A stretch of 64,000 nucleotides of DNA, taken from Siphonodentalium dalli (Eukaryota > Mollusca > Scaphopoda > Gadilida > Siphonodentaliidae). Below are positions 1-12,426 of this stretch, piece after piece (positions within the stretch are counted from its first letter, which is position 1; each line of letters begins with the position of its first letter). The DNA is taken from positions 153,599,152-153,663,151 of the forward strand of contig CP136066.1 in assembly GCA_032622095.1 (NCBI GenBank). Direction: 5' to 3'. The notes beneath the pieces were generated by a model. That model had not been told where the DNA came from, made no database searches, and worked only from the letters and a program-made list of their open reading frames with translations. A program made the position numbers and the translations under genes.

Positions 1-1443
1 TGTATACATCAGGCCAAAACGAAGAATACCTGTGTTTAGGGTAACCCGCCCGCCCCTTCTCAAAACCTGCCGCCAAATTCCATTTTATCAAAAATGTCCT
101 CCGAATTCATTTTATTTTTTGTAATTAGGAATTCGCGATTACGGAATTAGCTTAAACAAGTAAACCATTTCCTTGCAAATATCGTCAATTCACGAAAAAC
201 GGAAGTGCCGCCATTTTTGTTGTAGTATATTCGCATTCCCTCGTCATTGTTCGGCAAACCTCGCCGATTTCTCGAAAGCGGAAACCAGAAAACACGCGAT
301 AGTTGTGCCGGAATATGTATTACCTAGCAAATCGAAAGTAACCGGATATTTTGCCGATTGCGCATGGCGATTGAATATGGCGGAAACACTTCCGTGTGCG
401 GATAGATCCTGAGTTTTAGCTATTAAACTTCACAAATGCGTTCATATGAATCAGAATAGAAACATCATGGCGCCTGTCAACTATAGCACAGACATGTTGT
501 CGTGTGTGAACCGGTACCACACGAATTCTGAACTGACAGAAAAGGACATAGTAACAAAATGTCGGATTAAAAATAATTCTGACACTTTTGAAATCGACCC
601 AAAGCTCAAAATTACATTATTATAGTTTATCCACCTCTCACCGCATCCACCCTGAAAATTATAAGCCTGACGTAACACGAGTCTATCATTATGTACCCAT
701 GCAGTAGGAGTGGTGTATGAACTTAAATTTTTCCTAGTAGAACTATTTCTCATTAATAAATATTCATTAGTCCAGAAATCCGGACCCGATGAATCAACAT
801 CTTCTGTGTCGCAATGATCGGAATGCAACAGTCATAGGGTAATCAATGCACATATATTGTTCTTGGTGCTTACTTTGTTTTACAGGTGTTAATGCCACCA
901 CCGCTTTACATATTGATTATGTTATGTACGTCACGTTTGCGGCGTACGTCACGTTGGCATTGCCGCATGTATGTGCCATTTCCAATGGAGGAACTCTTGT
1001 TATATTCACCATCTGAGTTGAATATTTCGCAAAATTTCTTAGTATTCGAGTCGGTGGATAAACAAAATATCATAAGTGTCTTGTGTGGGAAATTGAAAAG
1101 TAATATGTCCACTCGTAGGATTTGGCCTGTAATATCCGAGCTTCAGCGTGAACATAAACCGTTTAATTTCCAACACTAGACACTTATCTTATATATAATA
1201 TCATGCTGTATACATGTCATTGAACTTCTGCAACACCATTAAACTGATTAAAGCTACCATGACATTGATTAGTGTGACAATGACTTGCCCAAGCTATATA
1301 CGATTGACACTGGCAGACGATTAGAAGGCACGAATACTTAAATACTATTCCCCGTGAAAAATAAAATAAAATGAAGTACCGCCCGCCCCTGTTTTTTTCC
1401 CTCATGTTACCCTAAACTCAGGTATTCTTCCTATTGGCCTCAT
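1..1443. mobile_element. Possible inverted-repeat unit of about 1.43 kb
   Basis: A segment at about 12-46 (GGCCAA...GAAGAATACCTG and GTTTAGGGTAAC) recurs in reverse complement at about 1406-1440 with a few mismatches. Between them are overlapping short frames on both strands, including a 52-codon plus-strand frame from ATG at about 465 and a frame after an acceptor-like tract at 885, but none is recognisable. No clear target duplication is seen, so this may be a transposon or two copies of a small repeat. Confidence 0.4.
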
Positions 1444-2172
1444 AATCGTATTAAACATAGCCAAGTTGCCACGGCATTTTCCACAGCATGGCAGTGGCCA
1501 ATTTAAATGACGGATCTATTTGATTTAAAAAAAATAAAATTTAAAATTAAAACCATGCTTCGATACTAAGGAGTTAGGATAAACAAACAGTATTAAATTA
1601 ACAGACTCAACAAAGTACTTATTCACTTTGTCTGAAATCTTGGGTCGGCTCCATCACATCAGGTTTTTCAAATCAGTGTGTTCGAACTCCTCAGCTGCCC
1701 AATGACAGGAACTTGAGGAAGACTGAATACTGGTGGGGTTTTGGTCATGCGCCATGCCCATGGGCTGCTAGCTCCACTCAGTTTCAGGCTATGGAGAAAG
1801 CAAGAATGAAGATAAATAACATGAATGAATGGCAAAGATGATGAGTGATGAAATGACAAATGAGGCGGATTGAAAATATAATGCTCTTTATTTTCATAAA
1901 ACTGAAATAAAATCCTGACCTGCAATGATCATATGATCAAACTTAACGTATAATGGAAATCTGCGACAATCATGCAAATTATCCCAATATGATATACAAA
2001 ATGAGAAATAAGCAATGAAATTTGAAAAGGCACATACTGCGTATGAACTAATGAAGACGTTGAAGTACACAGACAGTATAACAAACATAATGCCCTTAAA
2101 ATTAAATACTGTATACCAACAGCACTGAATATCCACCGAAATATGAATGATAACTTCAGTCCAAATCACGAC
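1444..2172. other. Non-coding stretch, no gene seen
   Basis: AT-rich single-copy-looking sequence with only short shadow frames. A minus-strand AATAAA near 1890 could serve the frame to its right. Nothing else is supported. Confidence 0.4.
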
Positions 2173-2676
2173 TCAGCGCACACTGATCAGGGCCAAGTTA
2201 CTACTTGATTGCGCATTTGAATTTTTATTTAAAGACTTCAACTTGGCAAAGAAGCCATCCAATTCCAAGTTTAGAATGTCATCTGCACCATCCAGATTTT
2301 GTTCATGATTAACGCTATGAGTATGAAAAGGGGACAAAGAACCGTGGTCCCTAGTACCCATAGGCATAACTGGTGTGGTCGTATGAGCCCCAAACCCAGT
2401 TACTGAACTACTATCCACATTTTTCCGCTTGTCGCGAGATGTCTGACAATGACTCGAACGAGACATTTTTCCAACTCGAGACAAATCAATGGCCAGTCGT
2501 CTAATTGTACATTTTAGAACTACATCAATGCGCAACTCCTTCTGTCTACACTTGTTATGATGAATGTGCTGTTTTTCCTTCGTCTTCCTTATCAACTTAG
2601 TGATCACTTTCTCGGAATTAAGAGGCTTTAGGGATGAACCATCTAATGATTTGTCCGGATTAGAAATGGCGACCAT
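2173..2676 (-). CDS. Unrecognised 167-residue open frame
   Basis: An uninterrupted frame from ATG (2676, context GGCAAGATGG) to TGA. The product is basic at first (KLIRKTKEKQHIHHNKCRQK), serine-rich in the middle, and ends with an acidic-hydrophobic patch (DDILNLELDGFFAKLKSLN) that could be a short interaction helix. No family is recognised and no membrane segment is visible. The frame also stays open upstream of the ATG to about 2715. A minus-strand AATAAA lies near 1890. It could be a lineage-specific single-exon gene, an exon of a larger gene to the left, or chance. Confidence 0.35.
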   Translation of the reverse strand: MVAISNPDKSLDGSSLKPLNSEKVITKLIRKTKEKQHIHHNKCRQKELRIDVVLKCTIRRLAIDLSRVGKMSRSSHCQTSRDKRKNVDSSSVTGFGAHTTTPVMPMGTRDHGSLSPFHTHSVNHEQNLDGADDILNLELDGFFAKLKSLNKNSNAQSSSNLALISVR

Positions 2677-2815
2677 CTTGCCTGAGTGAGACTGAATAAG
2701 TCCAAATAAACTCAAGGACGCTGAACTGAACTACGCCGTAAACATCTTTCAAAAATAAATCTTAGTATTGCCACCACAAATATTAACTAAAACAGTCTCG
2801 TGAACACGTACACAA

Positions 2816-3043
2816 ATGTCTGAAATATATCTTGTGGCCCGAAACTTCCCGAAATTATCTGCTACTGTGCAGAAAGGAGATAAACAAAATAATGACGCGT
2901 CGACTTACTTGTTGTTCACAAAATTAGCGTCTCACCAGTCAGCCTCATCACTGTCTACATACGCGAAACAAGACAAAATAGATCTTCGAATAGTTTCCAA
3001 TTTTTCAGACATGTACTCGAATATATCTACTGAAATTGTGTAA
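2816..3043 (+). CDS. Unrecognised 75-residue open frame, divergent to the minus-strand frame
   Basis: Starts ATG in a CACAAATGTC context and ends TAA. Product MSEIYLVARNFPKLSATVQK... is soluble-looking, serine-rich, with an amphipathic end (IDLRIVSNFSDMYSNIS). It may be a complete small protein or a first exon (GTGTAA at the stop could act as a weak donor). The 140 bases separating its ATG from the minus-strand ATG at 2676 would serve as a shared promoter if both are real. No family recognised. Confidence 0.22.
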   Translation: MSEIYLVARNFPKLSATVQKGDKQNNDASTYLLFTKLASHQSASSLSTYAKQDKIDLRIVSNFSDMYSNISTEIV

Positions 3044-3599
3044 TATATCTAAAATGGTACTTACATATCATCATAACGTTTAAATATTACAGATAAATGT
3101 CCCTTTTAGCTGCAGCTTTTGGTTGTTTATGGATATCATTCGCGGAGTATTTAGAAGCTGTGAGTTAATTGGTTCGGACGTACTGGGAACGATTATGACG
3201 TAAGCTCCTATTTTTAGCCAATGATAAAAGTATAGTTTTGATTGACAGCCGTCTTTTACCAATAGACACGACATGTTGAGTCAGGTCTTTCTGGTTAATA
3301 AAAGTAGGCCCTACCACTCAGATTGGGCTGGTTTCCAATTGATCTTTCAAGAGCCCACGCAATATCTGTTTTATCTTACTATATAAATAAAGCCATCTGT
3401 TTAAATTTTACACCCGTTGCTCTAAGTTGTAAATTTTGCAGGAAAATAAAAAAAACTAATTTACAAGATTTTCATTAATCGGATCAGGCGACTCCATTTA
3501 AATTAGCCCTATAGTTGGTTTACGAGACCCGTCGGCAACTTTCTTCTGTCGCCTAGTACGTGTGCACCTTGAATTTCACCCCCTGTAGGCCTAGGCCTA
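3044..3599. other. Non-coding stretch, no gene seen
   Basis: No credible frame. It includes short AT-rich and mixed sequence up to the left border of the 2.99 kb duplication; no repeat of its own was recognised. Confidence 0.4.
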
Positions 3600-3627
3600 T
3601 ATGCCTACCCAGCTAACATTAGGCATA

Positions 3628-5351
3628 TATGGGAGGCCCTTTTCACATTTATTATTTATTTGCGCTAAGCGCAAATATTTACGCGTAAGCGCAAATATTT
3701 GCGCTTAAGCGTAAATCATTTACGCTTAAGCACAAATGATTTGCGCTTAAGCGCAAATAAAAATTAATATTCATTGATTCCCCCCTGAATTAATTTTAAA
3801 TGGCACAGGCCTAAACACATCACTCAAGTCTATATAGGCCCACCATATTCATGAGGGAAGCAATCCCCCAGTAAACCCTAGATCCCTTTTATGACATGGA
3901 AATGGTATATATAGATCTGTGCAGGATATGTCTCATTTATAAAATATACTTGATCTCTGTGATGGAGACACACATTCTTGGGGACAGGGATGCTGATAAT
4001 AGGGGTTTTCCGCCTATTTCAAGTCAATAAGTACACCATTGTGGAAGCAAGCCCCCCCCCCCTCCCCCACCGGTAACCCCTAATTCCCTTTTTATGGCCA
4101 TGGCAATGGTATAGGGTAATGTGGGGCATAGTGCGACGCGGGGCACAATGCAACAGACGGTCGTTATCAGGTCATATGATTTTTCCATGACTGAAGTTGA
4201 ATCGCACATTTATTATTTTAGTAAGACCAATCATAGAAGTGAACATACCAATTGGACCGACATCATTATGACTGTTTAATCTCACATGCGAAACGCCGGA
4301 GTAGGGGTACCCACATTTGGTGACCCCCTTTTTGAATGGTTTATAACTTCCAGTAGGTCTTGTACATGTTAAAACGAGAATATATTACAACTACCACCAA
4401 AGCTACATGCGTATTTTGGTAAAGTAAGACGAGTTATATAGTAAGTTGATCAGTTCTATGTAGGCCTACATCGGTTATTCACATTCACTCATATTTGGGG
4501 GAGAGACAGGTTGTCTGGTTGTGGGGAATAATGCGACACTCGGGTACAACCAGTACGAGAAAAAAAATATGATTAGGCATATCGCAAATCAAACCTGGAA
4601 AAATAAATCTTATCGTAACCTTAGTTCAAAAGAAAAGAAATAAAAAAAACATATTCGATCATTCCCAAACATTAAAACATGATATAGATAAATAATTATT
4701 GTTAACCCTACCCCGGCCATTTTCCTGAAATCAAAACTGTATGGTGCTATTTTACCCGCCATATAAATCAATATAATGTCTCATTGGTCTGCTGCTATGA
4801 CTTTAAATAACGATTATACATTCTTTCAATCCACAAAAGAAAAGAAACTGCAGACCGTCTTGCATTTATTAGATTCGGTATATGCTGATGTTGTAATGTC
4901 AAATGTGTCGCATTGTACCCCGTGTATGTGGCATAATGCGACTGATTGGGTACGTCGACGGGGGGTAATGGTGTTCAGAAATTGGTGCTTCCCATGCAAG
5001 TGTGAGTATTAATATATATAGTGGAAATATTTATCTAACTTTTAGTTTAATAATGTGTGCCCTTCCATCGTGTTTAGTGGCATGGTAGGGTCTAATGTGC
5101 TTATGTAATATGTGTCGCATTATGCCCCACATTACCCTATATCTGTGCAGGAGATATACTAGAGCTCTTGGAATGAGACAGCAATTCCTGGGACACCAGG
5201 GACAGAGATGCTGATATGCATATGGAAATTTATGTTTTTTCTTCAACTTCGAGTCTGTATGGGGCTATTACTATGGGCCCATCATAATATACTACGAGAT
5301 GGACTGAGCTTAAGCGCAAATAAATAATAAATGTGAAAAGGGCCTCCCATA
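3628..5351. mobile_element. TATGGGAGGCC-family DNA element, copy A (interrupted)
   Basis: Bounded by inverted ends TATGGGAGGCCCTTTTCACA and its complement GGGCCTCCCATA. Next to the ends are palindromes of the TTTGCGCTTAAGCGCAAA type. No transposase frame, so non-autonomous. Interrupted by another element at about 4113-5139. An uninterrupted relative lies at 19024-19831. Confidence 0.85.
4113..5139. mobile_element. AGGGTAATGTGGGG element nested in copy A
   Basis: Inverted ends AGGGTAATGTGGGGCATA (left) and TATGCCCCACATTACCCT (right), with GCGAC close inside. The related element at 19.47 kb runs straight from ATGGTATA to TATCTGTGCAGG, so it shows the empty site. Short motifs of the GGCATAATGCGAC kind recur within. 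The largest frame inside (4776-5012) resembles no transposase. Confidence 0.8.
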
Positions 5352-6256
5352 TATATGGACATATGTTTTATATGATGTTTAAAATTTAGTGACAATCCAG
5401 AGTAGAAATTCATGATATGATCTACTGGTATAAATTTTTTTTATACAAATATTTACCTCTGGAACAGTTCCATGATGAGAGAGTGGGTGGGCGCGAAGCG
5501 CCCGGGATGGTCGAAAATATCGAGTGATCTTCTCCTTCACCTCACCATTTGTGTGTTAAACATAGAAAATCGTCATGTCTGAACATAGTCCAAGTCTTCT
5601 TGTACTAAAACCAGCTAAGATATTGGGATGGCGATGCTGGCGTTTAGTCCAAGACCGCCCTATATGCTCGCTTATGACACGGCTTAAGCGTTAGTGACCC
5701 GCTCAAATAAAACCACAATTATATGAAATAAAATATCACAATTGCGACAATAAACGGATATTTTCCGCAGAAGACATGCTATTTTATCTGAAACCCACAT
5801 CAGTTGTGAATTTAAAACGGTAATTTAATGCGAAAAGAGACATTTACCTCAATGTTTACAATTTTTTAAAAGTATGCGAACTCGGTTGACCTCGCGAACT
5901 GTGTTCGGCATTTTCCGTTGAAAATATTCCGTAGATTTTGGACAACAACGCAAATTACGAAGAATTCTCCATTGTAATCGTAATTATGTGTGTCAATAAA
6001 TAAAATAATAATAGATTAATTAAACATTGAAAGTATAAATCTAATACATTAAATAAATTACGGGGAATTACAACCCTCTCAAAGTTTAAAACAGTGTAAA
6101 CACAACGAGTATTAGAATAAATAATATGGTGCTACATTTCCCACATTTGGTGGACTTCGGCGAAATTAAGATATATACTAAGCGAACAGAGCAATATACT
6201 GCTCTTGTTAAGCACACACAAAATCAAACAAAATTTGTATAAATTTTTAACCTTAA

Positions 6257-6590
6257 GTTTGAAAAGTCCCACTAAAACGGAAGAACTATATTTCGAAACT
6301 GTGTGATTCGGTTCTCCGATTATTTTATCAACACAAAAGTCAAAATGCACATGGATGAAAATCACACGGATGGAAAGTCAGACACAAGAGTTCTAATTTG
6401 CTCCAATTTTGACAAGTTGCTTGCGAAAATTGTCAACAAAACTACCGTTCTGATCCTCCATTATGTCAGTTTTTAGTGCGGGAATTGTTCTGAAAGCACA
6501 TAGAAAACTGGACTTTCGGGCGATCGGGTTTCACCATTTTTGTTCGGAAAACCCGCGCTATATATAGAAACGGAAAGTAGAATTCCCAGA
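6257..6590. repeat. 334-bp segment shared with 17.8 kb
   Basis: Starts GTTTGAAAAGTCCCACTAAA and runs without obvious change to the GAATTCC at its right end; the same sequence in the same orientation is at 17824-18153. It separates the two duplication copies. Confidence 0.88.
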
Positions 6591-6618
6591 TATGCCTACC
6601 CAGCTAACATTAGGCATA

Positions 6619-8348
6619 TATGGGAGGCCCTTTTCACATTTATTATTTATTTGCGCTAAGCGCAAATATTTACGCGTAAGCGCAAATATTTGCGCTTAAG
6701 CGTAAATCATTTACGCTTAAGCACAAATGATTTGCGCTTAAGCGCAAATAAAAATTAATATTCATTGATTCCCCCCTGAATTAATTTTAAATGGCACAGG
6801 CCTAAACACATCACTCAAGTCTATATAGGCCCACCATATTCATGAGGGAAGCAATCCCCCAGTAAACCCTAGATCCCTTTTATGACATGGAAATGGTATA
6901 TATAGATCTGTGCAGGATATGTCTCATTTATAAAATATACTTGATCTCTGTGATGGAGACACACATTCTTGGGGACAGGGATGCTGATAATAGGGGTTTT
7001 CCGCCTATTTCAAGTCAATAAGTACACCATTGTGGAAGCAAGCCCCCCCCCCCCCCCCCTCCCCCACCGGTAACCCCTAATTCCCTTTTTATGGCCATGG
7101 CAATGGTATAGGGTAATGTGGGGCATAGTGCGACGCGGGGCACAATGCAACAGACGGTCGTTATCAGGTCATATGATTTTTCCATGACTGAAGTTGAATC
7201 GCACATTTATTATTTTAGTAAGACCAATCATAGAAGTGAACATACCAATTGGACCGACATCATTATGACTGTTTAATCTCACATGCGAAACGCCGGAGTA
7301 GGGGTACCCACATTTGGTGACCCCCTTTTTGAATGGTTTATAACTTCCAGTAGGTCTTGTACATGTTAAAACGAGAATATATTACAACTACCACCAAAGC
7401 TACATGCGTATTTTGGTAAAGTAAGACGAGTTATATAGTAAGTTGATCAGTTCTATGTAGGCCTACATCGGTTATTCACATTCACTCATATTTGGGGGAG
7501 AGACAGGTTGTCTGGTTGTGGGGAATAATGCGACACTCGGGTACAACCAGTACGAGAAAAAAAATATGATTAGGCATATCGCAAATCAAACCTGGAAAAA
7601 TAAATCTTATCGTAACCTTAGTTCAAAAGAAAAGAAATAAAAAAAACATATTCGATCATTCCCAAACATTAAAACATGATATAGATAAATAATTATTGTT
7701 AACCCTACCCCGGCCATTTTCCTGAAATCAAAACTGTATGGTGCTATTTTACCCGCCATATAAATCAATATAATGTCTCATTGGTCTGCTGCTATGACTT
7801 TAAATAACGATTATACATTCTTTCAATCCACAAAAGAAAAGAAACTGCAGACCGTCTTGCATTTATTAGATTCGGTATATGCTGATGTTGTAATGTCAAA
7901 TGTGTCGCATTGTACCCCGTGTATGTGGCATAATGCGACTGATTGGGTACGTCGACGGGGGGTAATGGTGTTCAGAAATTGGTGCTTCCCATGCAAGTGT
8001 GAGTATTAATATATATAGTGGAAATATTTATCTAACTTTTAGTTTAATAATGTGTGCCCTTCCATCGTGTTTAGTGGCATGGTAGGGTCTAATGTGCTTA
8101 TGTAATATGTGTCGCATTATGCCCCACATTACCCTATATCTGTGCAGGAGATATACTAGAGCTCTTGGAATGAGACAGCAATTCCTGGGACACCAGGGAC
8201 AGAGATGCTGATATGCATATGGAAATTTATGTTTTTTCTTCAACTTCGAGTCTGTATGGGGCTATTACTATGGGCCCATCATAATATACTACGAGATGGA
8301 CTGAGCTTAAGCGCAAATAAATAATAAATGTGAAAAGGGCCTCCCATA
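6619..8348. mobile_element. TATGGGAGGCC-family DNA element, copy B (interrupted)
   Basis: Second copy of the 3628-5351 element within the duplication, again holding the nested AGGGTAATG element (about 7104-8136). Its C-run near 7044-7060 is six bases longer. Confidence 0.85.
7104..8136. mobile_element. AGGGTAATGTGGGG element nested in copy B
   Basis: Same nested element as at 4113-5139, carried along by the 2.99 kb duplication rather than inserted independently, since the flanks are also identical. Confidence 0.8.
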
Positions 8349-9253
8349 TATATGGACATATGTTTTATATGATGTTTAAAATTTAGTGACAATCCAGAGT
8401 AGAAATTCATGATATGATCTACTGGTATAAATTTTTTTTATACAAATATTTACCTCTGGAACAGTTCCATGATGAGAGAGTGGGTGGGCGCGAAGCGCCC
8501 GGGATGGTCGAAAATATCGAGTGATCTTCTCCTTCACCTCACCATTTGTGTGTTAAACATAGAAAATCGTCATGTCTGAACATAGTCCAAGTCTTCTTGT
8601 ACTAAAACCAGCTAAGATATTGGGATGGCGATGCTGGCGTTTAGTCCAAGACCGCCCTATATGCTCGCTTATGACACGGCTTAAGCGTTAGTGACCCGCT
8701 CAAATAAAACCACAATTATATGAAATAAAATATCACAATTGCGACAATAAACGGATATTTTCCGCAGAAGACATGCTATTTTATCTGAAACCCACATCAG
8801 TTGTGAATTTAAAACGGTAATTTAATGCGAAAAGAGACATTTACCTCAATGTTTACAATTTTTTAAAAGTATGCGAACTCGGTTGACCTCGCGAACTGTG
8901 TTCGGCATTTTCCGTTGAAAATATTCCGTAGATTTTGGACAACAACGCAAATTACGAAGAATTCTCCATTGTAATCGTAATTATGTGTGTCAATAAATAA
9001 AATAATAATAGATTAATTAAACATTGAAAGTATAAATCTAATACATTAAATAAATTACGGGGAATTACAACCCTCTCAAAGTTTAAAACAGTGTAAACAC
9101 AACGAGTATTAGAATAAATAATATGGTGCTACATTTCCCACATTTGGTGGACTTCGGCGAAATTAAGATATATACTAAGCGAACAGAGCAATATACTGCT
9201 CTTGTTAAGCACACAAAAAATCAAACAAAATTTGTATAAATTTTTAACCTTAA

Positions 9254-12215
9254 AGTCTCACAATGAGACTTTTTCCGCAACAATAATTTTTTTTCCGAGT
9301 TATCCCCCTGCATAGCTTTTTTATATTATAATAGGTTGGCGATTATTGCAATACGATAGAGGAACACTCTGACTTTCGTACTCAGATTCATACATTTTTG
9401 TACCTCGCTTGCCTGACCGAAATTTTACGGGGAAATGGCTAATTTGGATTTATTTGTCGTTCTAGATATGGTTATTGTGCCTTTTATCATTCCTTTTCAT
9501 GAAAACAAATTAAAAACAAGTCGAATATGTTATGATAATTTTTAAACATTCTTGTGCATGAAATTGGGGATAAATTGTTCCCAGAGTTAGAGTACGTTAT
9601 TTCACAGTCCGTATTCGCCACCCCTGCACATTCGCAATGCGCAGCGAACTTCCGGTGTGGAATTTTTATGTGTTAAAAATAAATAGTTTTTTCATCTGTC
9701 ATATCTGCTTGTTTCGTTCATTATTCGCAGAAAATGTGTATCTCATTCTTTCGTGTACATAACGGATTAGATATAGACTGTTTTAACCCGTTTGGATGTT
9801 AGAAATACCGCTTAATTATCAGAAAATATCATGTGAAGTGACGGGACCAATCCGAATATCGCACACTGGACTTTCACTTTGTGAAGTTGGTCAACATGAC
9901 CGCTTTCGCAGATTGCTGCTTCCAGCGTAGAAGGATACGCACTACGTTCATGACTGAACTAACACTGGACTGGTCACAGACACTGTGTGTGAGTCACTGA
10001 GTGTGGCAGGTCAGGCTATGCCGTATTCAACTGTTATTATCATGGACATTGACTCGAATAAGTGAATAGCACTGATTGACCCAAGGCAATGGAAGAATGC
10101 AAACAATGTGAATGTAATGATTATTGCAAAATATGATGATTATAGTTCTATTCTGGACTCCTCAGCCCTTCAATGCTGAAATGCAGTCAACGCTGAAATG
10201 CAGTCAACGCTGACGCCGTAAAAGGTCATTGAATGTTCAGAATTCAGATTCTATCATTCTGCATAGTACATTAGACTGGTTAGAAGTACAGTAGCTACAT
10301 GTGTGTGAACTTGTGAAGGGTAGAACATGATATGGAGATTGGAGAATCAGAATGGCAATGGCACCACTCACCAGTGTCAGTGAATCGAGTGAGGATGTTT
10401 ACCAAACATGTCATGAAACATGCAGACATGGACAATGCTGTGAAATGGATTATAATTCACCAGACTCCCGGATCATGATCATAAGTTACCGGTACATACT
10501 AGTAACATTCCGCCTTTGATCATTAGATCAAGACTAAACCAGACTTGGATAATGAGTAATGGACAAAGACAGTTACATGTTACACATGCGACTGCACATG
10601 GTTTTGATTCATTAAAATTATTTTGTAAAAATCATGAACTTATGTTATCAAAATCAATGACTAACAGTGATCACCAAAGTCACTTACTGGTACATTGTTT
10701 ATGCCAAACAACAGGTCTGACACAACTTGAATTCCATTGTACCGGTACATGTACCGTATATATTCAACTATTATGAAGTGGTGAAAATATCTCATGTACG
10801 GTACCTACTACATGTACTAAGTACAGTATATATATCGGTGCTGGCATTTTTGATTATTTAACTGATTTACTTGTACTAGTAGTTAGAATTTTGAAATCAT
10901 CTTGGTGAGAAGTTATTTATAATGTCATTCAAATGGCATACCGGTACATGCACATGTACTTCTGCCATTATGAAATAAACAGGTCTCCTGTAATAAGCTG
11001 TAGAATTCTTTTTATATTGGAATATGATGCCTTCTCATTTGCTCTGTTAAAATTATAGTGTTATATATATGTACATTTTAAGTGGTTGTGCATTACGAAG
11101 TGAGATGATTCCATGAAGTTTTAGTAAAAATAGAGAAAACCTGGAGTTTACGTATATACCGTACCAGTATACATTGTGTATGGTAGTACAATTAAGATAT
11201 AATACATGTAGTTGAATATCACTATGATAGTTGAATTCAAGAAGAGCCAGACTTGATAATGACTTACTCATATTAGCATCTACATGTACTAGTAACGGTA
11301 CTCTCATGTGCAATAATAGTGTCAATAATATGATAGTGTCAACACTGTTATTATATTTGGAGAACACTTGAATCCCATGATCAGATCACTAAGAGACATA
11401 GAGTGAAATTGCTGTGGTTACTATTATTAATTTTAGCTAAAAAATCCCACCATCACTATTATTAGTTTGTCTCTATTATTACGCAACTTAGAGGATGTTG
11501 TCTGAATGAACTATCATTTATTATATTACCTGATGTATCAGAACAAATTAAAAAGGTAATAAACAGGCCAGACACCTACATGTACAGTATGGTCGGTTCC
11601 AGTACTGCTAGTGTTATTGTACCAGTACTGTTTATATTCAGTACTAGGAAAATTTAATGAAAGTTATGCAACGAATGATTGTGTAGGCCTACTGATGTTA
11701 AAAGGAGTATAAATTTAAAATGACCTTGCCACTTTATCAAACACATCGCTATTGATATAATACTCAATAATGAGTTTGTTAAAGTGGTGCGCTCGTTTTA
11801 AATTAACATGGAGAATATAGCAATTCATGTGGGTCCAATATGTGTACATATACATGTATACCGGTACACGCAGAGCTGATTGATTTACAATTATGGCTTT
11901 CATTATATCGTAGACAAGGTGTGGGATGTTTCTTTCATTTTCAGATGCTGTTAAAATTATTCATCAGGTTCACTGATTGTACCGTAGCTGGGACTAATAC
12001 ATGTATAACATATATTAGTCCCAGATTGTAGTGGGGTTGAGATATGGTTGCTGTTAGATCTTAAAGGTACTCAATCCGAATTAACGGTCGCAAATTACTA
12101 TTTCCTTGACTTCGGGGGTAAAAAATATTTGATTCGAGTCGAGGAACCCACCCACCACAGCTCAGAGTGATCAGATATCGATGTTATAAATCTATTATTT
12201 TAATTTAAGTGGCCC
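9254..12215. other. Long non-coding stretch rich in TACATGTA and ACCGGTAC words
   Basis: No credible coding frame. From about 10.5 to 12.0 kb the words CCGGTACATG, TACATGTACT and similar are frequent. An imperfect hairpin lies at about 11988-12028 (GCTGGGACTAATACATG ... TATTAGTCCCAG); a similar one is at about 13373-13413. No element borders are evident. Confidence 0.45.
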
Positions 12216-12222
12216 AATAGAC

Positions 12223-12426
12223 AGTCAACGAGAAGAATTTCATTGACCAAATTGCGGGCAAAGATGGATAACTCTAAAATCAAGTGGCTTTTTGTGTCAG
12301 ATATTTGACAAACCGGCAAAATAGAAAGTCATCGAGAAGAATTTCATTGACCAAATTGCGGGCAAAGATGGATAACTCTAAAATCAAGTGGCTTTTTGTG
12401 TCAGATATTTGACAAACCGGTAAAAT
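12223..12426. repeat. 104-bp tandem duplication
   Basis: Two copies (from 12223 and 12327) starting AGTCAACGAGAAGAATTTC and AGTCATCGAGAAGAATTTC and almost identical up to GACAAACCGG. Non-coding. Confidence 0.9.

Larger units (their letters stand above)
3600..6590. repeat. 2.99 kb direct duplication, copy A
   Basis: 3600-6256 matches 6591-9253 almost base for base; differences noted are a longer C-run in copy B (6 bases) and one or two substitutions near the right end. Copy A additionally has 6257-6590 (334 bases), absent after copy B but present at 17824-18153. The unit is thus probably 3600-6590 followed by a second, right-truncated copy. Confidence 0.93.
6591..9253. repeat. 2.99 kb direct duplication, copy B
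   Basis: Near-identical to 3600-6256 (offset 2991 before the C-run near 7045, 2997 after it). After CCTTAA at 9253 the sequence diverges from copy A. Such high identity in a repeat-rich region means a very recent duplication or an assembly artefact. Confidence 0.93.

Noticed and set aside
481-828. 115-residue minus-strand frame
   Set aside because: No ATG at its start and the plus strand is open over much of the same DNA; no motif to decide between them.
4776-5012. 78-residue frame present twice (also 7773-8009)
   Set aside because: Identity between copies is due to the 2.99 kb duplication, so it is no evidence of selection; it lies inside a nested non-autonomous element and resembles no known protein.
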